Source of the DNA: Clusia tigrina
Lineage: Eukaryota; Arthropoda; Insecta; Diptera; Clusiidae
Length of the DNA: 64,000 nt
Direction of reading: 5' to 3'
Assembly (NCBI GenBank): GCA_920105625.2
Contig: OV050030.1
Location: forward strand, 184,807,315 to 184,871,314
The position numbers and the translations under genes were made by a program. Shown here piece after piece: positions 9,241 through 19,676 of this stretch (position 1 is its first letter; the number at the start of each line of letters is the position of its first letter). The notes beneath the pieces were generated by a model. That model saw only the letters and a program-made list of their open reading frames with translations, searched no databases and was not told the origin of the DNA.

Positions 9241-12045
9241 TCCCCCCCTCTTTCTAAAAGAAGTTAGTGCAACTAACTTCTAATGAAAGTTTACAATATT
9301 TTTCTCATTTCTGCACGTTAAACAATCTGTGCATTTGCTTAAACCTATAGTACATACGTATAATTTATTTTTTTTTTTTTTATATCGCTTTACTTGGGTT
9401 CTATTTTTGTATTCTTTTCTTTTTTACTTTTGTGTTTTCTTCTTTTTTTTCTTCTTACTACTTCTTTTATAGTTTTTTTTCTTGTACTTCTTTTGTTTTA
9501 TTTTGTTCTTTTATTTCTATATTTTTTCCTCTTTTTTTTTAGTCATATTCTCCTTTTTATATTTGGTCTTTCATCAACTCTTTTCTCACTGGCGTGTATA
9601 CAATTTCAAACAACTAGCGATAATACAATTTAATTCTATACTTAAGATCTTATATTATCCTGCTATATTTATATCTAAAATCTTATGTTATACTTCTCCT
9701 AACTGCTGATCCGGTTGACGGCTGCCGTTGACGGAGTGAAATCCCTCGATGAACTCTGCATATCCCTCCCTTCTTTTTGACCGGTACGTGATAAGATGAT
9801 GCAAGGTTGTGCGACTAGATGCGCTTCTGACGAAGTCAAAATCAATATTCGCTTAGTAAGTAACAGTGTATATTTACTTAGTTGGGGAAATCGTTATGGA
9901 ATTAGCCGATAATGCGTGGCTATGTTGTGCTCGATATTTTCGTGGTTAAAACGATTTTTTGCGCTAGGAGAATATTCTACGATGCTAACTGAACGATGGT
10001 AGTTGTGGCTGATATTGTTGCTGTAACCGTTTCTCTCTAAAATTACGGAGTAACCTCGGGTTTTGGCTAAAATTATCTCTTCCTCTTTCTAGACCATAAT
10101 ACAATATACATACTGACATACGAGTATGTAATAATGGCAGACACGTTGGATGTTTTATACGGACAACTTACATGTTAGTGTTTTTCATGCCATTTCGTCA
10201 GTTATGGAATTAAACTCAAATTATCAGTTTCTAACTTGTCAGATAGTGACTATTGTATTCAGCCGGTACCATCTCCATTTTTTCATAAGCTTAAATCGTA
10301 GTCATCTCGCAGATGGGAAGTTGGAAGCTCTTCCACTCTTTCATATAAAAATGAATTCTCACTAATTTCGTTTTCATTTTCTTCCAACCAAAAATTATCT
10401 CGGGACATCATCGTTGCAAATTTCGTATTTATTACTTTGCGGCTTACTGATTACCCTTCTTCTACGTCTTCTTACTTCTTCTTATTCGGTCAGATTTTTG
10501 TTAGCTGCTCGCGAATTTTATCTGCCGGTCTCCTGGATGTTGATTAACATCTCACTTTGTCTTCGACGCTGCAGGAAGTTCCTTCCCGGTTCATGCTGCA
10601 CCATATTGTACCATCCAGATATCCTTGTTTGTTCACTATCGCCTAAATATCTAAAAACAGTACGCTTATACATGTATCGGACTTGCCGAGTTTTAATTAT
10701 TCTTACTGGCTATTACATTCATTCAATTTCTAATATTTTTCCTAACGTAAACAGTAAATTGTATTTAAATCTATATACCGTATATCAACTACGTCTTAAC
10801 AAACAAACTATAAATAAAAATTATTTTCTTTACAAATATTATTAATTAGCTATGATACAATTTTTAAAATTGTTAGCGGCATTAAAAATTTAAAATTCTC
10901 TCAATAAATATATATTTTACAATAATTTGCTTCATACATAATAATAATTTACTAAATTAAATTATATGCCGCCAAAAAAAAAATTTTTTTATATCAATTC
11001 TTGGCAAAATTAGTTGCCCATCTTACATAAGGGAGTATATAAAAGACAAATTTATTATTTATTTTTCTTTTGTTTAGACAATTCATAATTCCTTTCATAT
11101 CATCTTTCTTTTTATATATCTTTTTAACTTTTCAATTCTGAGCAAATTATTTTGCCCTCTGACATAAACCGGAATATTTAAGATAAACCCGTTTATGTGA
11201 AAACATTGTCCATTGCATGACTCAATTTTTCATTGCATCTAATTATTCTATATATTTAAATTTTACTACTAGCCCGGTATGTATATATCCATGAACAAGT
11301 GTAGTTCCCTACAACATGTAACCTGCTTTTATATGACTACATACATACATTCAAGGCATTTTCAATTGTTTAAAGTTAATTGCTACAGTTTTTACCTAAT
11401 GTGTAATGGTGAGCTAAATATATTGTTCTAATTCAATATATGTATATATATATACATTACTATTCCCCACACGCTAATTTCCTAAGCGATAAACCGAAAA
11501 AATCTACGTATATTTACATGTCGCCTGCTACAGTATGTAAATATCTGAAAAAATATACATACGTACATACTCATTCCTCATAACTAAAATACTTACTTCT
11601 TTCAATATACGTTCGTAGATTCATTCTGTATATTATACACATATATACATATATACTTACTTCACCAGCGGTGCCGGCGCTACTGCTTACGCATCATATT
11701 ACACTTCATTAACAGCCGAATATATGTGGGTATATATTCTACGTTCAGTTTAAATTACTTACCCACGACTGTCTTATAATTTTATTTTTTAAAATGTGTC
11801 CAATGAACTCCTTTTTTATTATTTAATATTTAAAAAAATATTTTTCCCTACTGTCTTCATTCGGCAATAGTGCCTAATAAGCAAATTTTCATTACGTCAA
11901 TTTTACTTGCCCGAGTTTAAGCGGCATACTTTTACTGGCATTGACTTTGAAAATCGGCGCTGTCTGTGTTATTTGATACACGCACGTACGTGTTTGTGTT
12001 GTTATTCTTGCGTTTACACTTGTAAAACACTGTTAACACTTGTCT
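9241..12045 (-). mobile_element. G1 non-coding 3' region, env position
   Basis: About 2.8 kb lies between the end of G1 integrase (12046) and the 3' LTR. I see no coding potential on the minus strand and no envelope gene. The plus-strand ORFs at 9394-9709 and 10414-10845 are low-complexity or chance. The region is closely matched by 25684-28190, including the block around 10430-10740 against 26780-27080. Close to the LTR it has an exceptionally long purine-rich stretch on the minus strand (9366-9580). It may be an eroded env region or a regulatory or packaging segment; the sequence does not decide. Confidence 0.6.
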
Positions 12046-13239
12046 TTAGTTGTGTGGTCTAATGTGGAACAATTTCAATAAATAATTATGTAGCTTTTTA
12101 TTCTTACCCTTAATTGTTACGACTGTTGTAACTGGGCTGCGGATCTCTGCTATTACATACGGACCTATCCAAACAGGTGAGAATTTGTTTCTTCTAGCCT
12201 GATTCTTCATGAGTACCTGGTCACCCACATGAAAGATTACTGGATTTAATACCTTGTTATAGGCTTCCCTGGCTACCCGTTTAGCACATTCCTGATTTTT
12301 TCTAACCAATTCGTCGGTCGCTGTAGCTGATACTTTTGCACTTTATTCGGGTCATCAGCATTGTACACTGGCGCACATTTGCGCTTCAGATTTGCTGGCA
12401 TGTTGAAATCAAACCCGTAGAGCGTCCTGAACGGAGTTTGCTTCGTTGATACATGTGCCGGCGCTACTGCTTACGCATCATATTACACTTCATTAACAGC
12501 CGTATATATGTGTGTATATATTCTACGTTCAGTTTAAATTACTTACCCACGACTGTCTTATAATTTTATTTTTTTAAATGTGTCCAATGAACTCCTTTTT
12601 TATTATTTAATATTTAAAAAATATTTTTCCCTACTGTCTTCATTCGGCAATAGTGCCTAATAAGCAAATTTTCATTACGTCAATTTTACTTGCCCGAGTT
12701 TAAGCGGCATACTTTTACTGGCATTGAGTTTGAAAATCGGCGCTGTCTGTGTTATTTGATACACGCACGTACGTGTTTGTGTTGTTATTCTTGCGTTTAC
12801 ACTTGTAAAACACTGTTAACACTTGTCTTTAGTTGTGTGGTCTAATGTGGAACAATTTCAATAAATAATTATGTAGCTTTTTATTCTTGCCCTTAATTGT
12901 TACGACTGTTGTAACTGGGCTGCGGATCTCTGCTACTACATACGGACCTATCCAAACAGGTGAGAATTTGTTTCTTCTAGCCCGATTCTTCATGAGTACC
13001 TGGTCACCCACATGAAAGATTACTGGATTTAATACCCTGTTATAGGCTTCCCTGGCTACCCGTTTAGCACATTCCTGATTTTTTCTAACCAATTCGTCGC
13101 TCGCTGTAGCTGATACTTTTGCACTTTATTCGGGTCATCAGCATTGTACACTGGCGCACATTTGCGCTTCAGATTTGCTGGCATGTTGAAATCAAACCCG
13201 TAGAGCGTCCTGAACGGAGTTTGCTTCGTTGATACATGT
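11671..13239. repeat. About 783-bp tandem duplication inside G1
   Basis: Bases about 11671-12456 are repeated nearly exactly at 12455-13239. The unit holds the G1 integrase C-terminus and the first part of the 3' non-coding region. The offset is 783 at the integrase ORFs and 784 at the left end, so one indel separates the copies. The breakpoint shows only a short shared sequence (acatgt). Confidence 0.9.
12046..12309 (-). pseudogene. pol: G1 integrase C-terminus, duplicated copy
   Basis: The 87-residue open frame ends in KLFHIRPHN and carries the conserved integrase tail motif FSPVWIGPYVIAEI (GPY/F-like), which contacts DNA and spaces the catalytic core. It is the second copy created by the 783-bp tandem duplication of 12829-13092 and differs at a few residues (for example NQARR against NRARR). 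It lacks any upstream integrase core of its own, because the duplicated unit starts inside the core. Confidence 0.8.
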
Positions 13240-13410
13240 ACCGTATTATTGTGTACATGCATTGCAGTGGTCAACCATTAATCCCAATTCGAGCCGTCTT
13301 CCTTGGCAAAACTGCGGAAGTACTCGGCCAGAGGTCGCTGACTACGCTCCAATGAGCCATTCGCCTGTGGATGCTATGGTGTTATGTGCAACTTCTTGAT
13401 TCTCAGCATT
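12829..13410 (-). pseudogene. pol: G1 integrase C-terminal half, broken
   Basis: From 13410 downward the minus strand gives the end of the integrase catalytic core (HPQANGSLERSQRPLAEYF, holding the Glu of the D,D,E triad), then TKQTPFRTLYGFDFNMPANL, then, after a frameshift near 13060, the tail with FSPVWIGPYVVAEI ending at 12829. Stops at about 13384 and 13278 interrupt it. The matching N-terminal half is at 19085-19598; about 70-90 residues between the halves are lost where G2 is inserted. Confidence 0.8.
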
Positions 13411-14046
13411 TTACAAGTTTCTGAGAATAGTTTCTCTTGCTAACACCAATTGTCCGACTTCTGGTATCCACATTCGGCGTCGCAGATTATAATATCTTCT
13501 TTGATCCTGTGTTGCTCGTTCCAAGTTTTGCCTCACGATGCGATAAGCTTCTTGTAGTTGATCTACTCGTTCGTTAGCAGTCTGTGGTGTTAGCCCTGTA
13601 CACAACGTTGTCTCATCGTACAGCGCCTTCGGTAGTCGCGGTTCGCGCCCCTGTACCAGATAAGCCGGACTGTTTCCCGTTGATTCCGATACACTAGTAT
13701 TAATGGCAAGAGTCAATTCGGGAAGCAAGTCGTCCCACATCTGCTGCCGTTGACTCGCAAATTGGGCCACCATAGTCTTGATGGTGCGATTGGTGCGTTC
13801 CACCGCATTTTCCTGCGGAGTATAGGGCGCCGTGAACTGGTTTTTGATGCTATAGCCTTCGGCAAACCGGCGGAACGCTCGACTACTGAATTGAGACCCC
13901 TTGCACGTCACTAGGATTTTGGGTACTCCAAAACGAGACAGGATGAGTTCCCGGAAAGCCCGTTGCAGTGTCTCGGTGGTGGCTTTTCGGAGGGGGGCCC
14001 ATCTCGGTCCATTTACCATGTGTGGAACGGGGTAAAGATCAGACAA
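13411..14046 (-). pseudogene. pol: G2 integrase core and C-terminal part
   Basis: The 211-residue open frame holds the integrase core with SRFGVPKILVTCKGSQFSSR (second catalytic position) and PYTPQENAVERTNRTIKTMV (catalytic Glu), then LPELTLAINTSVSESTGNSP and YYNLRRRMWIPEVGQLVLAR. The usual TDNG at the second catalytic Asp reads TCKG, so the Asp is lost and strand transfer should fail. The frame ends at 13411 where G1 begins. It overlaps the preceding frame by a few bases, with a frameshift near 14040. Confidence 0.85.
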
Positions 14047-14905
14047 AGTCGGCGCACAAAACAGACCAAGGCTCAGTGGGGATGTGGCTCAACATTTTCC
14101 CAGCTGGTTGTTGGTGGCTGCTTTTATATCGTTGGCAGGAGGAGCATTGACGCACGTATCGACTTGTATCGCGGAATAGCCCCGGCCAGTAATATCGGTT
14201 GGCTATCCGTGCTAATGTTTTTCTGATGCCTAAGTGTCCTGCCGTAGGTGCATCGTGATTTTCCTGTAGGACCCGGTTCCTAAGCGTTCTTGGTACACAC
14301 AGTTTCCACGGGATGCAATCTTCGTCGCCGCGATAACTCGTGATGTGCCTGTATAACTGTCCACCTTCCAACTGGTAGTCAGCATATTTCTCCGGCCTAG
14401 CGATGATCTCTGCTTTACGTTTCTGCCACCAGGGGCAGTCTGGTTCTGTTCGGTCCTCAATGGTAATGGTGCAGGCGGCTTCTGTTAGCTGTCGAGACAA
14501 GGCGTCTTCTAACACGTTCAATTTTCCCTTCCGGTATTGCACGTTGAATGTGTACTGTTGTAGTTCAAGGGCCCATCTTGCGATACGACCTGCAGGGCTT
14601 TCTATGGAATTCAGCCACTTCAGTGACAAGTGATCCGTAATAACCGTGAAGTGGTATCCCTCAAGGTAAGGTCGCATCTTTCTGATACGCCATACGATGG
14701 CTAAGCACTCTTTTTCTGTGGGTGAATAGTTTCGCTCTGCATTATTTAAGTGACGGCTGGCGTAAGCTATCACGCGCTCCACCCCGTCGACTTCTTGGGT
14801 GAGCACCGCGCCCAGTCCGTAGTCGCTTGCGTTGGTCTGGAGCACAAACTTCCTAGTGAAATCCGGACACGCCCGGACTGGTGCCTCTGTCAATTTCTGC
14901 TTCAA
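14039..14905 (-). pseudogene. pol: G2 RNase H and integrase N-terminus
   Basis: The 288-residue open frame carries a Ty3-type RNase H (LQTNASDYGLGAVLTQ, YSPTEKECLAIVWRIRKM, VITDHLSLKWL) followed by the HHCC integrase zinc finger (HLGIRKTLARIANRYYWPGL, then CSSCQRYKSSHQ) and the first catalytic Asp region (PWSVLCADFV). In many relatives the first RNase H motif is T-D-A-S; here it is T-N-A-S, so the catalytic Asp is altered. It is joined to RT by a frameshift near 14905. Confidence 0.85.
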
Positions 14906-15927
14906 CTGCTCGAACGCGTCTTGCTGCTCTCCAGCCCACTTGAAATGCTTACCCTTTTTTTAGCAAATAGTGTTAACGGGTGAACTGTCTTGGCGAGGTC
15001 TGAGACAAAACGCCGATACCATGACGCTACTCCCAGGCAGTGTCGCAACTCTCGTATATTTTGGGGTGGTTTTAGCTCTCTGATGGCCGCGATTTTATCT
15101 GGGTCAGTGTGGATGCCTTGGTCACTGACCACGTGTCCCAAATACTTCAATTTCTTCTGGAAGAACACGCATTTGTCCTTATTCAATTTAAGGTTGGCTT
15201 TTCGCAGGCGACGGAATACTTCGGCTACATTCTGTTGGTGCTCTTCCAGTGTGCGCCCTGTGATGATGATATCATCCAGGTATGCGAAAGCGTGCGGCTC
15301 CATTTCGGGACCTATTACCTGGTCTAACGCTCGTTGAAATGTCGCAGGTGCTGAATGTACCCAGAATGGCATTACCTTCCATTGGAAGAGTCCGCGGCCT
15401 GGCACCGTGAATGCGGTATACTCTTTGCTGTGGTCATCCATGGGTATCTGCCAGTACCCATTCTTCAGATCGAGGCTGCTGATGTATTTCGCCTCCCGTA
15501 AGCGGTCCAGTATGTGCTGTATTCTAGGCAACGGATATGCATCGGGTATAGATCTGGCATTCAGTTGTCTGTAATCTATGCATAATCTCCACGTCCCATC
15601 TTTATTGCGCACGAGGACAATTGGTGCATTATGTGGACTATGTGAAGGCTCTATACATCCCTTTTTCAATAGTTCGTCCACTTCGGCGTTGATTACTTCC
15701 TGCTGTGCGGGGTTCCTGGGGTAATAACGTTGCTTTATTGGCCTGTCATCGGGCATCACAATTTTGTGTGTTATAATGTTGGCTACTCCAGGTTTGTCTT
15801 CAAATTTATCTAGCTCGGTCTTCAGAAATGCTTCGATAGTCTCTTTCTCCGTGATGGCCTCTTCTTGAATAGTCGTGCACTGTGTAAAGTCGCTGTTTTG
15901 CACGCCCCCAATCTGTGGTCCCAGCAT
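14902..15927 (-). pseudogene. pol: G2 reverse transcriptase
   Basis: The 341-residue open frame holds the whole Ty3/Gypsy RT: KQRYYPRNPAQQEVINAEVD, SHSPHNAPIVLVRNKDG, RLCIDYRQLNA, SLDLKNGYWQIPM (first catalytic Asp), FWVHSAPATFQR, the YLDD box in FAYLDDIIITG, and KCVFFQKKLKYLGHVVS. All catalytic positions look intact, so this domain alone could still fold, but the upstream protease and downstream RNase H are separated by frame breaks. The nearest upstream stop lies near 15950. Confidence 0.9.
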
Positions 15928-15929
15928 GA

Positions 15930-16260
15930 TATCTTGATCACCGCATTCGATTTATGTTCCCATTGTCGACATGAAATCGAGTCCCAGAAGGAGGTCGTCT
16001 GTGGCGTCCGGCATTGTGAGTAGCTCGAGGTCGCAGTTTCGCCCCCCTAACTGAATGTTCACTTGAAGCACCTCCGTGACCTCTCGGGTGCGTCCGTCGG
16101 CCATACGTGCACGTATGTGTGTAGATGTTACCCTACCAGTGGTTGCACGTAACTGGCGGCTAAGGCTTTCGCTGATGAAACTTCGAGTGGCTCCTGTATC
16201 GATGGTGGCGTTGGTGGTGTAGGTGCCATTGGCGACAGTGGCACAGATGGGCTACCCATC
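15930..16260 (-). pseudogene. pol: G2 retroviral-type aspartic protease
   Basis: On the minus strand from about 16255 the frame gives NGTYTTNATIDTGATRSFI, carrying an intact DTG active site, and later LLLGLDFMSTMGT, the typical Gypsy protease end. A stop codon (TAA near 15955) follows at once, before the frame continues into the RT region. In relatives the protease cleaves Gag and Pol. The upstream CCHC frame shifts near 16250. Confidence 0.75.
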
Positions 16261-16274
16261 GCAGCGCAACGCAC

Positions 16275-17531
16275 TTATTGTTGGTGAGGCCGGATGCTTG
16301 TGGGCTGTGTCGGGCCTCGTTCCTGACGACGGCCTTGCCAGTTTCCCGTTTGGGCTCTGCAGCACTCAACAGTCCTGGTTGCCAGCTTGCCACAGTCCCA
16401 ACAGAATAGAATCTGTGCATTACGGCAGTAGCGCGCGACATGCCCATTCTGTCCGCAACGCCGACAGGCAGTGCGTACGTCTATCATGGTGTTAGCATTG
16501 GTATCGGTCGTTGGTAGGACCTGCCGACTCCGAGTCTCCCTTTGTGTGGTATGCTCGATTCTGATTTGTGGAATAAGTCCCATTGGTTGGGGTGTAGGTG
16601 CTCTTGGTTATGGCATATGTATTCTGGGTTGTGGCGTGAGTGTTCTGGGTACATCATGGTCACTCCGTATGCCCTCCAAATCTTCTGCCATGCTCACTAG
16701 TTCCTCCAGCGTCGTAAAGTATTTTCGGCGCACGTACCATTGGTACTCCTCCAGACTGTTCTTAAATATTCGTTCTAGCTTCTGTTCTTCTGAATACCCA
16801 GCGTGTCGCATGAGGTCCGGGACTTGTTCCACATATAGTTTGAATGATTCCCGGGGCTTTTGTCTTCGCTGGCGAATCTCGTCATCGAGTTTTTCAAAGT
16901 ACCTCGCTGGTAGAAAGAATTTCAGGAAGTCTTTCTTGAACGAGTCCCAGTTGCTCCACGAGCTGTTGTTGTTTCTGTACCATAACAACGCACGCTGTTT
17001 CAATAATTCTGGCATGGTACGCGGAAGTATATTCTTGTCGAGCCTGTACACTTCCGACAGCTCCTCCACTCGTTCCAGAAACGCCAGGGGATCACGGCCA
17101 CCATCATACTTAATGGACCATTTCCTTACATTATCAATGATAACGGCGTGTGGTGCAGCTACATGGCGTGGCTGTTTCACAGCCGTTGGTGACACAGCGC
17201 GATGCAGTGAGGTCCTCCGAAACACTGCCTCCCATGCCGCTGGTATTTCACCTGTGAATATATGGTCTGGCCTGGCCACGCTCAGCGTATCGCGGGTACC
17301 TATGGGCGTAGCCAGCTTGGGTGACGTACTCCTGACGTACCTGGATTTTAGCTTCTCTAAACGGTTTTGTTGCTCTTGAGTCAATTCTGTCTCCGTGAAG
17401 AACTCTGAGAGTCGCTTACGGAGTTCTTCCACGGTACCTGTAGCTTCTACATCGAATTCCACACAGAAAAGCACCAGCTCCGCCTTGCGCAGCGAGTACA
17501 GCCAGCTTGTCTTCACCATCCTGTGCTTCAC
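16275..17531 (-). pseudogene. gag: G2 gag with SAP-like start and CCHC knuckles
   Basis: Gag begins at 17531 (MKHRMVKTSWLYSLRKAEL), a SAP-like helical segment. The capsid-like core follows (KWSIKYDGGRDPLAFLERVE, about 17120-17060; RDTLS, LEEYQWYVRRKY near 16760-16720). The frame stops at 16608, and the nucleocapsid part is in another frame at 16583-16275: CRRCGQNGHVARYC is a normal CCHC knuckle, and CWDCGKLATRTVEC is a degraded second one lacking its His. Gag would package the element RNA. Confidence 0.85.
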
Positions 17532-17714
17532 TTAGATGATGATGAAGACAATGGGTGTGCGTGTGTGCTGTCAGCAGGTGCTAAATCGGCACTACTCTGT
17601 GTGACTGCGTAGATCGACGTAGTTCTCTGTCACTCTTTGGATTTATTACCTAGGAGTTCTATGCGTTGAATTTCTTTTGAAAGTCCGATGCGTTGAACTT
17701 CTGTTTTTTTATTA

Positions 17715-17732
17715 GTCCCTGCTCGGGCGCCA
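17715..17732 (-). promoter_or_regulatory. G2 primer binding site, tRNA-Lys type
   Basis: Minus-strand TGGCGCCCGAGCAGGGAC lies one base after the LTR end. It differs at one base from the complement of the tRNA-Lys3 3' end. It would prime minus-strand DNA synthesis. Confidence 0.8.
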
Positions 17733-17733
17733 C

Positions 17734-18110
17734 TGTAACGACTCAATTTTCCGCCGGGGTAAGCTCGCCGGATAACCAGGTATCGTATACAGAAATATAC
17801 CCTGAAAGCTCAAGAATCATTGAAGCTACTCGTGGGTCCTTGAAAGTCCTTCGTTGCAACAAGTCTTTGAATTATCCTGTGTACGTCCTGCGATGCACTT
17901 TCAGAGCTGAAGTAAAACCTCAGCGGCTTTCAGGGGTCGTATACAGTAAATTATTAATAAAAAAATCCTGCGAGTTAAATTCGCTCGGTATATTTATTTA
18001 AAATACCGATTGTGTAGTGTTTTCTATAATTCAGCTCTCTATTCTTGCAATAGAGAGCTGAGCTCACTACTGCGTGTTTAATCGACTTTATAGCTTTCTT
18101 TCGCCTACTA
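17734..18110 (-). repeat. G2 5' LTR (interrupted at its start by a mariner)
   Basis: The LTR ends GAGTCGTTACA at 17734. A TATA-like box (CTATAAAG, about 18090) and a perfect 12-bp inverted repeat with a 5-base loop (18032-18043 with 18049-18060) lie inside it. The first bases of the LTR (TGTAAAATAC) appear to be at 19062-19071, beyond the mariner insertion. The second LTR of G2 is not in the window. Confidence 0.7.
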
Positions 18111-19059
18111 ACGGGTCCGTCAACTAACGTTTTTTTTGTCAAGTAGTGCTTCTTTCGTGAATGGTAACACTTAGCTCATGTCTGATTTGACAGATAATTA
18201 GTTTTATCCTCCGCTGAACGAATATGGTTGTGTATACGCTTGAACAACGCTGGGAAATATTGCGACATTACTTTGAAAATCATGATAATGTTGCAGAATG
18301 TGTGCGAAAATTGCGTACGGATTTTGGAAGAAGAGAAGCACCGTCAGCTCCGTATGTTCGTTATCTTGTGAAAAAAGTGAAAGAAACTGGCATCCTCATC
18401 GATAAACCAAAGCGTGAAAAGCCAAAAACCGTGCGTACACCCGAGAATATTGCTGCTGTGGCAGAAAGTGTGCGTTAACCACCATCAACATCAATTCACC
18501 GTTGTTCTCAACAATTGAACATTTCGGAGACATCATTGAGACGAATTTTGCATAAAGACCTTGGTATGACGCCATACAAAGTCCAATTCGTTCAGGAGTT
18601 GAAGCCAACAGACCATCCAATGCGCTTTCGCTTCGCTAAGTGGGCCTGCGATCGACTTACAGAAGATGCCGATTTTGCCAAAAAAAATCATCTTTTCAGA
18701 TGAAGCTCATTTTGATCTTGGCGGGTATGTAAACAAGCAAAATTGTCGTATTTGGGGCACAGAAAACCCGCACGCATACATTGGAAAGCCGCTGCACCCA
18801 AAACGAGTCATTGTTTGGTGCGGATTTTGGTCCAGAGGTATAATTGGGCCATTTTTCTTCAAAAATGAGCAAGGAGTGGCCGTTACAGTCTATGGCGATC
18901 GTTATCGGGCCATGTTGAACGAATTTTTGTTCACAAAAATTGAAGAGGAGGATATTGGCAACATTTGGTTGCAACAGGACGGCGCTACGTGCCACACAGC
19001 CGAAAATACACTCGATGTTTTGCGCCCTGTTTAAAAAAAAAATTATTTGATGGACCCTA
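18111..19059 (+). mobile_element. Internally deleted mariner-like (IS630/Tc1 superfamily) element
   Basis: Inverted ends of the form GGGTCC(A/G)TCAA(A/C)TAA are visible at 18113-18128 and, inverted, near 19040-19058. They are flanked by TA (18109-18110 and 19060-19061), the target duplication of this superfamily. The element is about 950 bp because the 3' part of the transposase gene is deleted just before the right inverted repeat. It lies inside the G2 LTR. Confidence 0.75.
18224..19034 (+). pseudogene. Mariner-like transposase, truncated
   Basis: It begins MVVYTLEQRWEILRHYFENH, a helix-turn-helix DNA-binding start, and continues with KTVRTPENIAAVAESVR and ISETSLRRILHKDLGM (second helix-turn-helix). 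After a stop at 18476-18478 and a frameshift near 18680, the catalytic domain shows IIFSDEAHFDLGGYV (first Asp) and WLQQDGATCHTAE (second Asp). The third acidic residue region, normally shortly after DVLRPV, is missing because of the 3' deletion. It is not functional. Confidence 0.85.
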
Positions 19060-19084
19060 TAGTATTTTACAGATTTTCCTATGT

Positions 19085-19598
19085 GAGTGAACTTTTTCAA
19101 TTGGCCAATTTCATCTTCACAAGCCACGCACGCCATAGACTTTGAGAAATCATCTTGGAACGTCAATATGTACTTGTTTCCTGAAACTGTCTCAGGTAGA
19201 ATACCTACAATATACATGTGAACTTTATCAAATGGCTGTTTTGGTGTGTCAGTTAACACCATTGGCATCTATGTTAGCCTTGAACTCTTATTGGCCTGAC
19301 ATTTCCGACAACTCTGTATATACTTTTTTATATTCCGGAGCATTCCTTTCCATCCGTATACTCGCCTAATTCTGTCATGGGTTTTCCAGAACCCCTGATG
19401 TCCACCTAGAGGTGAATCATGGAAACCCTTTAACACCGCCTGGATATCTTTTTTATCCTCCAGCCATTCCACATTACTGGCTGTTTCTTCATTGGCATCG
19501 TCACCTGCATTGTTAACATTTCTTGTTGCATCAATTTTGTTTTCCTGACTTCTCTCCGTCTTCTCCTTATCCGACCGTGCTTTGGCCCTCGTTTGCAC
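19085..19598 (-). pseudogene. pol: G1 integrase N-terminal half
   Basis: The 19598-19269 frame holds the HHCC zinc finger (GFHDSPLGGHQGFWKTHDRI and CRKCQANKSS). It continues in frame with the start of the catalytic core (FDKVHMYIVGILPETVSGNKYILTFQDDFSKSMA). Where relatives have the catalytic Asp (VHIDIVGPLP) this copy has Tyr, so the enzyme would be inactive. Similarity ends near 19130-19085, at the G2 boundary. The C-terminal half is at 12829-13410. Confidence 0.8.
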
Positions 19599-19676
19599 TA
19601 CTGATACCTTCTGTGCCTGCGGTACTCTGCTGAGTGCGTCCGCATTCAGTTTCTTCTTCCCAGGTTTGTATATGAT

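Larger units (their letters stand above)
13411..19071 (-). mobile_element. G2 Gypsy element, 3' end missing, nested in G1
   Basis: The minus strand reads 5' LTR, primer site, gag, protease, RT, RNase H, integrase. The LTR ends are TGTAA (19071) and TTACA (17734). The right end of the coding region stops abruptly at 13411 in the integrase C-terminus and joins G1 integrase, so the integrase tail and the 3' LTR are absent. The G1 integrase is split across this element, so G2 lies inside G1. A mariner-like element interrupts the LTR. Confidence 0.85.

Noticed and set aside
9394..9709. Plus-strand ORFs rich in Phe and Leu resembling membrane segments
   Set aside because: They come from the T-rich complement of a purine-rich stretch in the G1 non-coding region; the second copy at 25766-25999 is not conserved as a protein.
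10414..10845. 143-codon plus-strand ORF with hydrophobic start
   Set aside because: The corresponding ORF at 26708-27158 is in part in a different frame with indels, and the region is antisense to G1. I see no constraint on the protein.
16471..17379. 302-codon plus-strand ORF
   Set aside because: It is antisense to G2 gag, which has clear Gag motifs and zinc knuckles in the opposite frame.
17715..17732. Primer site almost identical to that of lentiviruses
   Set aside because: tRNA-Lys primer sites are common in insect Gypsy elements; the surrounding coding sequence is Ty3/Gypsy.
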